DNA from: CBDBBY01 sp965205055
GTDB taxonomy: Bacteria; Pseudomonadota; Alphaproteobacteria; Rhodobacterales; Rhodobacteraceae
NCBI GenBank assembly: GCA_965205055.1
Contig: OZ242030.1
Span: forward strand, 1,054,001 to 1,118,000
DNA: 64,000 nt
Direction of reading: 5' to 3'
In this document: piece by piece, positions 1 through 8,967 of the stretch
How the letters are laid out: each line of letters opens with the position of its first letter
Numbering within the stretch: the stretch's first letter is position 1
Translations under genes and position numbers: made by a program
Notes under the pieces: model-generated
What the model was told of the DNA's origin: nothing
The model's database searches: none
What the model saw: the letters and a program-made list of their open reading frames with translations, nothing else

Positions 1-2
1 GC

Positions 3-236
3 CGCACAGGCGGAATGGCCGGGATGACTGGACGAGCTCGGTTGAAGGGCCGGCCGCGCGACTTGCCCGGCAAGGGAGAGGTTCGCTTGGAGCATGAAGA
101 GCGATTGATATTCGAGACTCCCGGCGGCGGCGGATACGGCGATCCGCGTGACCGATCTCCCGACGCGATCGGACTCGATCTGAAACGAGGGCTTGTGAGC
201 AAGGACGGCGCAAGAGCCTACCGCTGCAAGGAATGA
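3..236 (+). CDS. Hydantoinase B / oxoprolinase, C-terminal end (5' cut by window edge)
   Basis: Only the last 77 codons lie in the window; the reading frame is open from base 3. The tail contains the LPGKGEV segment and the glycine-rich ETPGGGGYGDP motif followed by a GLVS stretch, which is the usual C-terminal signature of the HyuB subunit. That subunit acts with HyuA in ATP-dependent opening of hydantoin or 5-oxoproline rings in the cytoplasm. An Asp/Glu racemase-superfamily gene lies downstream, which fits a hydantoin or amino-acid catabolic locus (inference). Nothing can be said about the missing N-terminal part. Confidence 0.85.
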   Translation, partial: RTGGMAGMTGRARLKGRPRDLPGKGEVRLEHEERLIFETPGGGGYGDPRDRSPDAIGLDLKRGLVSKDGARAYRCKE

Positions 237-766
237 TCCGCTCCTATTGTCGAAGCCGCGGATCCCTATGAATCGGCGAGCCTTTCAGCATGCAGACCGA
301 AATCCTTCGTCCGAGACGACAGCGCATTTCCGCTTGATTCAAATGCATCGGCAGCGACCGCGGAATGCTTGCTGTTCGTTCAGCCCAATCCGGATCCATC
401 TGCTCGATTCACCCGGCTCCGAGCGCATGCGCCGAACGGCGGGATTCCCGCGGCTGATCGAGCCGACGGTGGATTCGCCGATGCTCTTGTTCCGCCGTAG
501 GAGGTCTGCGGCCTCGCAGGCGAAGATGAAGCGGCGGAATTCAGAACATTTTCGGAAGTATGCGGCTGGAGAGCGTCCGCGTCGATGGAGCGAATCCCCG
601 GTCAATATTCGGCGCAGGATCAGGAAAATATTGAGTCCGAACAATATTTCTGCTGTTTTGCGATTGGGCGGGCTGGCAGGATGCAGCCCGAAAGAGCTCC
701 TGCGAACAAGAGTTTTCCTCAGCCGATTACGCACCGCGTCATGAAATCTCCCGGGAGAAAAATGGA
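237..766. other. Intergenic region, no gene supported
   Basis: Long open frames exist on both strands but they overlap each other, are arginine and serine rich and resemble no family I know. I treat them as chance frames. The last 30 bases carry a GGAG ribosome binding site about 10 bases before the next gene. Confidence 0.5.
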
Positions 767-1507
767 ATGACATACCCGAAGCGAGGATCGTTCAGGATCG
801 GAGTGTTGGTGCCGTTCACAAATACAAACCTCGAGACCGAAATGATTCTGATGTGCCCTGCCGACACGACAATGCATTTCCAGCGGCTCGGCGGATACGA
901 CGCGGACGCCATACCTGCGTCCGGTCAGATGGCAGGTTTGGGCATGTCCGCCATGGATCATGATGTCAGAATGATCGCCGGGGTGAAGCCGAACGCAATA
1001 TTGTTCGGATGCACATCCGCGACATTGACGCATGGACCGGCCTTCGACGCGGAGCTCGCGAACAAGATCGCTATGCAATCGGGATCCGTCGCGTTGACAG
1101 CTGCGGGATGCCTCGCCGCCGCCACAAGAGCCGTGTCGGCAAGCAAAATCGGATTTGCGTCGCCCTACACCAGCGACATAAACAAACATGCTGAATCATA
1201 CTTGCGAGAAAACGGAATTGAAACGGTCAGTCGAGCTGAAATCGATCGCGAGCTCGACAATTGGGAGCAGGGCGAATTGACGACTGAAGAGGTGTTCGAT
1301 TTGGCGATTCGCTCCAATAGCGACGATGCGCAGGCAATAGTGCTTTCTTGCACGGATTTGCGCACGGTAGACGTCATTCCGAAAATAGAAGAAAAGCTTG
1401 GCAAGCCTGTCATCAGCTCAAACCAAGCGATGGCATATTGCGCAATGGCCAAGCTGGAATTGAAAAAACGAAGCGGGTTGCCCGGCCGACTTTTCGATTT
1501 GCTCTGA
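767..1507 (+). CDS. Asp/Glu racemase superfamily enzyme (maleate isomerase / arylmalonate decarboxylase-like)
   Basis: A 246-residue cytoplasmic enzyme of the usual size for this superfamily. The two catalytic-type cysteines are visible: Cys82 in FGCTSAT and Cys195 in LSCTDLRT, one per half of the pseudo-symmetric fold. An N-terminal PFTNTNLE segment (residues 16-23) matches the substrate-carboxylate binding loop. Known members catalyse cofactor-independent racemization, maleate cis-trans isomerization or decarboxylation of malonates; the exact substrate cannot be read from sequence. It follows a hydantoinase subunit, so a role in hydantoin, amino-acid or dicarboxylate catabolism is likely (inference). 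The ATG is supported by GGAG upstream. Confidence 0.8.
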   Translation: MTYPKRGSFRIGVLVPFTNTNLETEMILMCPADTTMHFQRLGGYDADAIPASGQMAGLGMSAMDHDVRMIAGVKPNAILFGCTSATLTHGPAFDAELANKIAMQSGSVALTAAGCLAAATRAVSASKIGFASPYTSDINKHAESYLRENGIETVSRAEIDRELDNWEQGELTTEEVFDLAIRSNSDDAQAIVLSCTDLRTVDVIPKIEEKLGKPVISSNQAMAYCAMAKLELKKRSGLPGRLFDLL

Positions 1508-1537
1508 AGGTGCGGAAACTTCAGAAATCCGGGCGAT

Positions 1538-2503
1538 CTAATATCCCTTATCGGGATCGACAACATTGGCCAGCGGTTCGCCCTTGCGATACCGAGTCAA
1601 GTTTTCTGAAAAGAGCCGTATGGATTCATTCCACCAGTCGTCGTGCACGGAGGAGCAGTGAGGCGAAACGACTACGTTGTCCAAGCCCCAGAAAGGGTGA
1701 TCGGACTCCAACGGTTCTTTCTTGAAGACATCAAGAACGGCGCCTCTGATCTTTCGACGCTCCAATGCATCAATTAGGGACGTCTCGTCGACGACCCCTC
1801 CTCTGGACATATCGACCAGCACCGCCGAGCTCTTCATTCGTTCGAACGCGCTGCTGTTCACGATGCCTTCCGTGCTTTTCAGCAACGGCACTGAACAGAC
1901 TATGAAATCGGCACGCGGCCAAAGAGCGGGAAGCTCGCCGGGAGCGCGGACCTCATCAACGAATGCCGTAGGCTTGGGTCCGGCGCGAACGCCCAGAGTC
2001 TCCAGCCCCAGCAATTTCGCTTTGGATGCAATGGCTTGGCCAACCTTGCCCAATCCGATGATCAGCACGGTCTTTCCGGCGATCGGCTCCAATCGCTGGT
2101 TCGTCCATTCCCGGCGCCCTTTGGCCGCAAGCAATTGCGGCATTTTCAGGCAAAAATGGAACATCCCGCCAATTGCGTACTCCGCCATCATCTCCGCGCC
2201 CGCTCCTGCGGAGTTCGTAATCGTGATTTTCGAAGCGTCCCAAGGCACAAGGTGATCGGTTCCCGAGCCTCCGACAGCCACCCACTTCAGTGTTTTCGAT
2301 TCCAGCAGCGCCTGTCGCGGGAACAATCTCCCGCCGCCAAACCGTATTGAATAGACGACTTCAGCGTCCGTACGCGTTATTGTCGGCCCCAGCTCATCGT
2401 ACGAGTTGCACGCATGGAAATTCAGATCCTTGTGATCCTCCACCAGCATTTCCAACAGATTGTCGGTCGTGTCGTTATGCAGAACTACAACTGGAGATTT
2501 CAT
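1538..2503 (-). CDS. D-isomer-specific 2-hydroxyacid dehydrogenase (glyoxylate/hydroxypyruvate reductase-like)
   Basis: A 321-residue NAD(P)-dependent oxidoreductase. The dinucleotide-binding GLGKVG lies at residues 150-155 after the beta strand KTVLIIG. The catalytic triad typical of the family is recognisable: Arg234 in DMSRGG, Glu263 in FKKEPLE and His282 in VVSPHCSS. Expected reaction: reversible reduction of a 2-oxoacid such as glyoxylate or hydroxypyruvate. It converges on the upstream racemase-like gene with a gap of about 30 bases. The ATG is preceded by an AGAGGGAAA ribosome binding site. The substrate is inferred only. Confidence 0.85.
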   Translation of the reverse strand: MKSPVVVLHNDTTDNLLEMLVEDHKDLNFHACNSYDELGPTITRTDAEVVYSIRFGGGRLFPRQALLESKTLKWVAVGGSGTDHLVPWDASKITITNSAGAGAEMMAEYAIGGMFHFCLKMPQLLAAKGRREWTNQRLEPIAGKTVLIIGLGKVGQAIASKAKLLGLETLGVRAGPKPTAFVDEVRAPGELPALWPRADFIVCSVPLLKSTEGIVNSSAFERMKSSAVLVDMSRGGVVDETSLIDALERRKIRGAVLDVFKKEPLESDHPFWGLDNVVVSPHCSSVHDDWWNESIRLFSENLTRYRKGEPLANVVDPDKGY

Positions 2504-2575
2504 ATCCGTTTCCCTCTCGACCGAGTCCGATTTGGTGATTTAATCCGAGTCGAATACAAATGCACCCGCCTGAGT

Positions 2576-3554
2576 TCACCTAGTCCGTCGATGCTTGCGA
2601 ACATTGTGAGATTTCCATGCCAGAATGGGCAAGGTTCCGATACGCGCTTGAACTTCGGAATCGACGTCAAGCAGATTTGCATAAATCTCTCCGCGATCAA
2701 GAACACAGTCTAGAAACTCTTGTTCATCTCGCGAAAGATCAAAAAGGAAATTGTAACTCTCTCGGCAGAGAGATAAGGTTTTGTCAACCCACGTCTGAAC
2801 TTCATCGAGTCTGGCGGGGTGGTTACTTGGAAGGCAGGTAGCAAGATTTTGCCGAAGCTCACGCGGTTCGACAGTGATTGAGCGAACAGATGCCGTCCGC
2901 CAGTCGAAGCGGCTGCACGCGCCAATTGCCAATACCGCGGCCTTGATCCAGCCCCAATCAAGGCCATTAACCGAGAGGATGCGGCGTGCGTCGAACAAGT
3001 CGCGAGCGGCATTCCGAGCGATGAGCGCAACGATCTTTCCGGCGATTATTTCGTGAATATTGAGGACAAGAACCCTATACGCCTGTAAGTTGCCGAGTGG
3101 ATGCGACGACATGCGTGCAGTGCCAAACAACGGTTGGCGGAACATGTAGTTTAAATCAAGTGAAAGGGTGCCACCGAACCCGAGAACAGAAGAGTACCCC
3201 AAAACCCACTTGCCGCCTGCATGGCTGTTAGGCAAGCGTCGTACATTGTAGCCTTGCGATACAAGAAGACGTTGGAGCGCGGCCTCGACTTTTGGACGTT
3301 CGGATACCATGGATGATCGGCTAAGGACGCCGACGAAATTGAGGTCGATATCGACGGAAAGTCGCTCGGTAGAGAGGTAAAAGTGGTTGAGTGCCGTTCC
3401 TCCCTTGAGAGCTAGACGATCAGATAAAACCGTATCTCGGCTGAATTCCTGGAGCAGAACAATATGTCTCAGCGTTTTTTCCAGCGCGTCGGGTTGAAAC
3501 CCAGTTTCGTTTGCTAGACTTCACAAAGTTTGCAAGGATGGCGGCGACATTCAA
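2576..3554 (-). pseudogene. abiEii: AbiEii-type nucleotidyltransferase toxin, frameshifted near its N-terminus
   Basis: The body of the gene is clearly an AbiEii/AbiGii toxin: the hallmark KGGTALNHFYL and the DIDLNFVG metal-binding segment are followed by the Lys-rich helix HEIIAGKIVALIAR. These motifs lie in a frame with a stop at about 3523-3521. The missing N-terminal piece (NVAAILANFVK) is in the neighbouring frame, starting from a TTG at 3554 that overlaps the stop of the antitoxin gene as TTGA. One extra base around 3516-3521 would explain the break. Known members are GTP-binding nucleotidyltransferases of type IV toxin-antitoxin/phage abortive infection systems. As written the full protein cannot be made from one frame; a shortened product from ATG 3310 would lack the GGTAL and DID motifs. 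Sequencing error or slippage is possible. Confidence 0.75.
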
Positions 3555-4366
3555 ATTCCCTCGAAGCTCGGTTCGACCACGTCGATAGGGAGAATGACGT
3601 TCCAGCCCTTCGCCAGTTTGCCTTTGCGGGGTTTGGCGCCTAGCGCGTAGCGTGGTTCGGACGGTGCCGAACTTCTCAGATTTTCAAGTGCTTGTTCAGG
3701 TATGCACAATCGCGCTCGCTCGCGCTCCATCCAGAAGCCAAGAGCGCCAATAGCCGCCGCATTGCCGCAGGAACTTGCGTGCCTAACCAATGCGGCGGCA
3801 TCGACTCGCTCAACCAATTCCAAAGAGTTGAAGAGTTCCTCCGCGCCTCCAGCCAAATCGTATCGATCGAACAAATGAGCGATCGTCAGTTCGATCTTCG
3901 TCATTGCAACGTGTTGTCCCAAACGATCGACAGTTATAATTCCGTCGCTCCATGCCCCGCCGGGCCCGGGCCGTTCAAACCCTTTCGGGAAAGGGACGAA
4001 TCGACAAGTCACGCCAGCGGTCTCAATAACTCTGGGTTTGCCTTCCGCTAGGACCTGCACCTGATGCCACACGGTATAGGCATAGCCATGCAGCTCAAGC
4101 GCAGAATGATAGGCGAAAATGCCGTTCCGACGAAAACGTGATGCGGCTAAGAAACGGTCAATAACCCACGTCCGTGCATCGGCGTGCTTGGGAACGGAAG
4201 CGAAGACGCCCCGACCGATGCGCTTGATATTGCCTGCGCGGAGGTGCTGGGCGAGCATCGCTGTTACAGTCTTGTCGCCGGGGCGGCGACCGACCGCGGC
4301 AGCGTATTCGTCGCGGCGAAAGACGGGATGCTTGCTGAAAAAGGGTGCCGACATATGCTTGGACAT
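3551..4366 (-). CDS. abiEi: AbiEi family antitoxin / transcriptional repressor
   Basis: A 271-residue protein with an N-terminal winged-helix region (residues about 10-60, with the conserved IKRIGRGVFA turn) and the longer C-terminal antitoxin domain, matching AbiEi. In known systems AbiEi neutralises AbiEii and represses its own promoter. It is upstream of and overlaps the toxin gene by four bases, the normal order. Two in-frame ATGs (4366 and 4354) are possible starts; no strong ribosome binding site decides. It remains intact although the toxin frame is broken. Confidence 0.8.
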   Translation of the reverse strand: MSKHMSAPFFSKHPVFRRDEYAAAVGRRPGDKTVTAMLAQHLRAGNIKRIGRGVFASVPKHADARTWVIDRFLAASRFRRNGIFAYHSALELHGYAYTVWHQVQVLAEGKPRVIETAGVTCRFVPFPKGFERPGPGGAWSDGIITVDRLGQHVAMTKIELTIAHLFDRYDLAGGAEELFNSLELVERVDAAALVRHASSCGNAAAIGALGFWMERERARLCIPEQALENLRSSAPSEPRYALGAKPRKGKLAKGWNVILPIDVVEPSFEGI

Positions 4367-4402
4367 GATGGCATCACAAACTTTTGGAAAATTGCTGTAC
4401 GC

Positions 4403-4431
4403 TATATATTTTATATGGCTTTCCGGGTCAA
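4403..4431 (-). promoter_or_regulatory. Sigma70-like promoter of abiE
   Basis: On the minus strand TTGACC (4431-4426), a 17-base spacer and TATATA (4408-4403) precede the abiEi start by about 37 bases. Spacing and AT content fit a vegetative promoter. AbiEi repressors are known to bind repeats in such promoters, but I see no clear repeat pair here. Confidence 0.55.
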
Positions 4432-4779
4432 CAACGCAGTAAGCTTTAAAACTGCAATCATCCGCAATTCAATACGGGTTCTGAATAGTCACCTTGGCAC
4501 GGCGTTGGCGCATCCAATGCCCACAGACGCAAAGCCTGATCATCTCGAGTAGGTTGCGCATCCGTCGGGGCAGTGTTTCAAGCACCGTGTCGGGCATTTC
4601 AGAATGCCCAGGCAAATTCCATTTTTGTGAAGGCATGTGAGAAAGCATCGGGCAGCCTTCAAAAGTGGTCGCGACCCAGGACTCCGATGCAATTTGCCGC
4701 CGTGCCGCCTACTGCCCCAAGCATCCAATGGATTCTTCGCTGACCGAGGCTCTGCGAATCACGCGTCGAATCGCCTGCA
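4432..4779. other. Intergenic region, nothing recognised
   Basis: About 350 bases between the abiE promoter and an IS110 remnant. No open frame resembles a known protein, and no clear hairpin or repeat is visible. Confidence 0.4.
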
Positions 4780-5578
4780 TATTCCGCAACATCTGCATTT
4801 CGACTGTGATACCGTATTCCCGTCGCCGACCTTGACGACGACAGTGCGGTGTAAAGCGCGCGCAACTTTTGGCATCATCGCGCAAATTAGCATGCCGGCT
4901 CCGCCTTCGTTCATCGTCTCGAACAGTTGATTGCGGCCAGCAAGGATCGCGGACAAGAAGGTCAAGAGTATGAGTACTTCATCTAAATCTAATCCGGAGA
5001 TAATTGGCATAAAGTTTTCACGCTATTGGTTTGGCATCCATTGCTCGGGAGATCAACGCCAGATTTGCCTGCCGAACACGGACGATGGCCATTCGGAACT
5101 GGAGAAGATCGCCAACGACAGGAAGGCTTTGGTTTGCTTCGAAACCGCCAACGGCCGCGAATGGAGGCTTTGGGCGAACTTGGCGGCCGCGGACGTCCAA
5201 GTGCGCCAGGTTTCTCCGGCCCAGGTCAAGGCGTTCGGGAGCAGCCGGGGAACTTTGGCCGAGAAGGATCTGACCGATGCCGAATTGGTCGCCGACTTCA
5301 TTGCGGTCCACCCTCAGGCAGGTTTCAGCCTGCCGAGCGGAATGCTGTTCATTCTCAAAACGATGATGACGGAACGCAAGCAGCTCGTCGACATACGCAA
5401 AATGGCGCTGCAGCGGAACAAAGCAAACCTGAAGAACGAAACGGCCCGCTCGGCAGAGGACCAGTTCAACGAAGATCTTGAGCTTCTGGAGCACGAGATC
5501 GCGATGGCTGAGGCGGCGATTCAGGGCCTACTCGCAGCCATGATCGACGAGGACGAAACCGCCGGGCAGACCGAATGA
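4780..5578 (+). mobile_element. Degenerate IS110-family element: leader plus 5' part of the transposase
   Basis: The non-coding stretch about 4790-4969 aligns by eye with the upstream region of the IS110 copy near 36.1 kb: it shares the TTTCGACTGTGATA block, the CCGTCGCC block and the TCGTCTCGAACAGTTGATTGCGGCC block directly before the transposase. In the IS110 family this upstream end encodes the bridge RNA in active elements. The palindrome that is perfect in the 36-kb copy is eroded here. The element stops inside the transposase gene. Exact ends are not visible. Confidence 0.75.
4970..5578 (+). pseudogene. IS110-family transposase remnant (N-terminal DEDD domain only, catalytic Asp lost)
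   Basis: 202 residues aligning with the first half of the IS110 transposase near 36 kb: the segments CLPNTDDGHSEL, ALVCFE and TDAEL are shared. The first acidic residue of the DEDD RuvC-like site is replaced: IIGLDVS in the other copy reads IIGIKFS here, so residue 14 is Lys. Glu58, Asp100 and Asp103 remain. The C-terminal transposase-20 domain carrying the catalytic serine is absent; the frame ends about where that domain would begin. It is therefore doubly inactivated. Confidence 0.8.
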
Positions 5579-5816
5579 GAAACCAAGAAATAGGCACGCC
5601 AATAAATCTAGATGGGCTGCATGATGTGGTCGAATAACAAACGCTCAGAAAAAGGAGAGCTCGGGCCGCCGGCAACAGAATGAACTTGAAAAAGTAGCGC
5701 AGGTGTTGAACAAAACGCCCTGCGAAACAACCAAGGCGACTCGCTCCCGATCACCCCGGCCAATAAGTCCGACGGTGCAGGAGGCGCGCGCCTGAACCGA
5801 ATCTTAGGAGGCAAAT

Positions 5817-6818
5817 ATGAAACCAATTTTCACCGCTGCGATTGCCGCGATGGCACTGTTCAGCGCAAACGTCTCGCATGCTGCCTGCGACGAAGGTGAA
5901 ATAGTCTTGAAATTCAGCCATGTAACGAATGCGGTCAACCATCCCAAGGGAATCGCGGCGTCTTTGTTCGCAGAGCGCGTCAACACTGAGATGGACGGAA
6001 CGGCATGCATGGAGGTCTATCCGAATTCAACGCTTTACAACGACGACAAAGTGCTTGAAGCGCTGTTGAACGGCGATGTTCAATTCGGTGCGCCGAGCCT
6101 TTCGAAATTCGAGAAATTCACGAAGCGTTTCCGTATTTTCGATCTGCCGTTCATGTTCAAGAACATTGAGGCGGTCGATGCGTTCCAGACTTCGGAGACC
6201 GGCACCGCGATGAAAGAGAGCATGGTTCGGCGCGGAATATTGGGGCTTGAATTCTGGCACAACGGCATGAAGCAGATTTCGGCCAACCGGCCGTTGCTCG
6301 TTCCCTCGGACGCGGCGGGGCTGAAATTCCGGGTCCAGGCTTCGGACGTCCTTGTCGCGCAGATGGAAGCGCTCGGCGCGAATCCTCAGAAGATCGCTTT
6401 TGCCGAGGTCTACGGGGCGCTGCAGCAAGGCGTCGTCGACGGTCAGGAGAACACTTGGTCCAACATTTACGGGCGTAAGTTTTTCGAGGTTCAGGACGGC
6501 ATCACGGAATCCAACCACGGCATCATCGATTATCTGGTCGTGACGTCCATTGATTGGTGGGAAAGCCTGCCGAACGATATGCGCAATCAATTGGCGACCA
6601 TTCTTCGAGAAGTGACGGAAGCCAGGAACGGCGAAGCCTATGCCGTAAACCAAGCGGCCAAGCAATCGGTCATCGACGCCGGCGGCGTTATCCGGACCTT
6701 GACGGATGAGCAACGCCAGATCTGGGTCGAAACGATGAAGCCGGTCTGGGACCAGTTTGAAAGCGACGTCGGGCGCGACGCTATCGAAGCGGCGCAAGCA
6801 ATAAACGCCAGTCTTTAA
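5817..6818 (+). CDS. dctP: TRAP transporter periplasmic substrate-binding protein (DctP family)
   Basis: 333 residues with a Sec signal peptide (about 1-22, cut after VSHA) and the DctP fold. Recognisable features are the ligand-binding stretch LKFRVQASDVLVAQMEALGANP, which holds the conserved carboxylate-binding arginine, and VVDGQENTWSNIYGRKFFEVQ. It captures an organic acid in the periplasm and delivers it to the DctQM membrane subunits. A strong AGGAGG ribosome binding site precedes the ATG. First gene of a dctPQM operon. The ligand is unknown; C4-dicarboxylate or another carboxylate is the family norm. Confidence 0.92.
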   Translation: MKPIFTAAIAAMALFSANVSHAACDEGEIVLKFSHVTNAVNHPKGIAASLFAERVNTEMDGTACMEVYPNSTLYNDDKVLEALLNGDVQFGAPSLSKFEKFTKRFRIFDLPFMFKNIEAVDAFQTSETGTAMKESMVRRGILGLEFWHNGMKQISANRPLLVPSDAAGLKFRVQASDVLVAQMEALGANPQKIAFAEVYGALQQGVVDGQENTWSNIYGRKFFEVQDGITESNHGIIDYLVVTSIDWWESLPNDMRNQLATILREVTEARNGEAYAVNQAAKQSVIDAGGVIRTLTDEQRQIWVETMKPVWDQFESDVGRDAIEAAQAINASL

Positions 6819-6825
6819 ATTATCG

Positions 6826-6847
6826 GCGGCGGCCGGCAGGCCGCCGC
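6826..6847 (+). promoter_or_regulatory. GC-rich hairpin between dctP and dctQ
   Basis: A perfect 9-base stem GCGGCGGCC / GGCCGCCGC with a GGCA loop, directly after the dctP stop and ending just before the dctQ start. No T-run follows, so it is more likely an mRNA-stabilising or attenuating hairpin. Such a hairpin would let the binding protein be made in excess over the membrane subunits (inference). Confidence 0.6.
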
Positions 6848-6856
6848 ACTTTGCGC

Positions 6857-7555
6857 ATGCATGCGAATCGGCGCAATGCGGAGACCAGTTTGAATCCCAA
6901 CAGATCGCTCACTGACCGGTTGGAAGAGACGCTGATTGCGTCGATCATCGGCTTGATGGCAATCGTCACCTTCGCCAACGTCGTCGCTCGCTACATCTTC
7001 AATTCCAACATACTGTGGGCTCAGGAACTGACCGTGTTTTTGTTCGCGTGGCTTGTGCTCTTGGGCGCATGTTATGCGGTCAAAAAGACCGCGCATCTCG
7101 GCGTCGACCTGCTGATCAATTCGCTGTCGCCCGCAATGCGGAAAGTGATCGGCTTGATCGCCGCTGCGATTTGCTTGTCCTTCGCATTCCTGATGCTCAA
7201 GGGGGCTTGGGATTACTGGGCCAATTTCGCCAATTTGCCCGGCACTGACGGACGCTGGTTTCCATTGGGATTCGAGGACGAATTTCGACCGAAGGGATGG
7301 TACGAAGTCAACGATGTTCCGCGCCCGGAAATCCTGCGATTCCTCGATGTCATATTCAATGAAGGAGAGGCCTACGAAAAGATCCCGCGTTTCATTCCGT
7401 ACGCGATTCTGCCGATTTCGATGGCGATCCTGTTATGCCGTTTCGCTCAGGCGGCTTGGTTGATTTGGACGGGGAAATCCGACCGGCTCGTCGCCAGCCA
7501 TGATGCGGAGGAAGAGATACTGCACGCTCGGATGAAGCAAGACCGGGCGGACTGA
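6857..7555 (+). CDS. dctQ: TRAP transporter small permease (DctQ family)
   Basis: About 232 residues with four predicted membrane helices: near the N-terminus (LIASIIGLMAIVTFANVVARY), at FLFAWLVLLGACYAV, at VIGLIAAAICLSFAFLMLKG and at the C-terminus (ILPISMAILLCRFAQAAWL). The RYIFNSNILWAQEL segment is typical of DctQ. It is longer than a minimal DctQ because of a hydrophilic loop of about 70 residues before the last helix. The start could be TTG 6851 or ATG 6857; neither has a strong ribosome binding site. The stop overlaps the dctM start. Confidence 0.88.
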   Translation: MHANRRNAETSLNPNRSLTDRLEETLIASIIGLMAIVTFANVVARYIFNSNILWAQELTVFLFAWLVLLGACYAVKKTAHLGVDLLINSLSPAMRKVIGLIAAAICLSFAFLMLKGAWDYWANFANLPGTDGRWFPLGFEDEFRPKGWYEVNDVPRPEILRFLDVIFNEGEAYEKIPRFIPYAILPISMAILLCRFAQAAWLIWTGKSDRLVASHDAEEEILHARMKQDRAD

Positions 7556-8967
7556 TGGAAGCATTGTTTCTTTTCTTGATCGTTATCGCATTGCTCCTGA
7601 TCGGAGTGCCGATCGCGATCTCTCTCGGGTTCTCTTCCATCGTGTTTCTTCTTTGGTTTTCCGAAAGCTCTCTGGCCTCGGTCGCGCAGACGCTGTTCAG
7701 CGCCTTTGAAGGGCATTTCACCTTGCTCGCGATTCCGTTTTTCATATTGGCTTCGTGCTTCATGACAACCGGAGGCGTCGCTCAGAGGATCATCCGATTT
7801 TCGATCGCGTGCGTCGGGCACTTGCCCGGCGGTTTGGCGATTGCCGGGGTTGTCGCATGCATGTTGTTCGCGGCGCTGTCAGGATCGTCGCCCGCTACTG
7901 TGGTCGCTGTGGGCACGATCGTCATCGCCGGAATGCGGCAGGTGGGATACTCAAAAGAATTCGCTGCCGGCGTAATCTGCAATGCGGGCACGCTCGGCAT
8001 ATTGATACCCCCTTCAATCGTCATGGTGGTTTACGCCGCGGCTGTCGATGTTTCGGTAGGACGGCTATTTCTCGCGGGCGTGATTCCCGGCCTTTTGGCC
8101 GGAACGATGCTCATGGTCACGATTTACTTGATCGCAAAGTTGCGAAATCTCCCGAAGGGCGAGTGGAAGGGTTGGAAAGAGATCGTGGATTCGGGCCGCG
8201 ATGCCGCTTGGGGCCTTTTTCTGATCGTCATCATCCTTGGCGGAATATACGGTGGCGTATTCACCCCGACCGAAGCGGCCGCAGTCGCCGCAGTTTATGC
8301 ATTCTTTGTGGCTAATTTTGTCTATCGGGACATGGGGCCGCTTGCGGATTCCAAAGCCGGAATGTCTGCGCCCTCTCCTGCAACACCATCTGCCGCAGCA
8401 AAAATTTCTCTTTCGGAGAAGCCTGGAGCTCTGGCAACCGCGTTCATCCATCCCGACACGCGGCAAACGCTCTTTGATGCCGGGAAACTGACTTCCACCC
8501 TGCTGTTCGTGATTGCGAATGCACTGATCCTGAAACACGTGCTGACGGATGAACAAATCCCGCAGCAGATTGCTTCCGTATTGCTGACCACCGGATTCGG
8601 ACCGGTCATGTTTCTGATTATTGTCAATCTCATCCTGTTGGTCGGCGGTCAGTTCATGGAACCGTCCGGCCTGCTGGTCATCATCGCGCCTTTGGTGTTC
8701 CCGGTCGCAATCGAATTGGGGATTGATCCGATCCATCTGGGCATCATCATGGTCGTGAACATGGAAATTGGAATGATCACGCCCCCGGTCGGACTGAATT
8801 TGTTTGTGACGTCGGGAGTGGCCGGGATGACCGTCATGAGCGTGGTGAAAGCCGCGCTTCCCTTCCTACTGGTATTGGTCGTTTTCTTGATCATCGTCAC
8901 ATACGTTCCATGGCTGTCGACATTTCTGCCCTACTCATTGATGGGTCCGGAAATCGTGACCCGATGA
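7555..8967 (+). CDS. dctM: TRAP transporter large permease (DctM family)
   Basis: 470 residues, a polytopic membrane protein carrying the transport pathway and using the Na+ gradient. Conserved signatures are GSSPAT (110-115), ICNAGTLGILIPPS (141-154) and GGVFTPTEAAAVAAVYA. It is about 45 residues longer than usual owing to a hydrophilic Ala/Pro/Ser-rich insertion at about 260-305 between membrane segments. ATG overlaps the dctQ stop (TGATG), so the two are translationally coupled. Confidence 0.93.
   Translation: MEALFLFLIVIALLLIGVPIAISLGFSSIVFLLWFSESSLASVAQTLFSAFEGHFTLLAIPFFILASCFMTTGGVAQRIIRFSIACVGHLPGGLAIAGVVACMLFAALSGSSPATVVAVGTIVIAGMRQVGYSKEFAAGVICNAGTLGILIPPSIVMVVYAAAVDVSVGRLFLAGVIPGLLAGTMLMVTIYLIAKLRNLPKGEWKGWKEIVDSGRDAAWGLFLIVIILGGIYGGVFTPTEAAAVAAVYAFFVANFVYRDMGPLADSKAGMSAPSPATPSAAAKISLSEKPGALATAFIHPDTRQTLFDAGKLTSTLLFVIANALILKHVLTDEQIPQQIASVLLTTGFGPVMFLIIVNLILLVGGQFMEPSGLLVIIAPLVFPVAIELGIDPIHLGIIMVVNMEIGMITPPVGLNLFVTSGVAGMTVMSVVKAALPFLLVLVVFLIIVTYVPWLSTFLPYSLMGPEIVTR

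Noticed and set aside
247..773. Two long overlapping frames (165 and 144 residues) on opposite strands
   Set aside because: Mutually overlapping, Arg/Ser-rich, no recognisable motif; they look like chance frames in GC-rich DNA.
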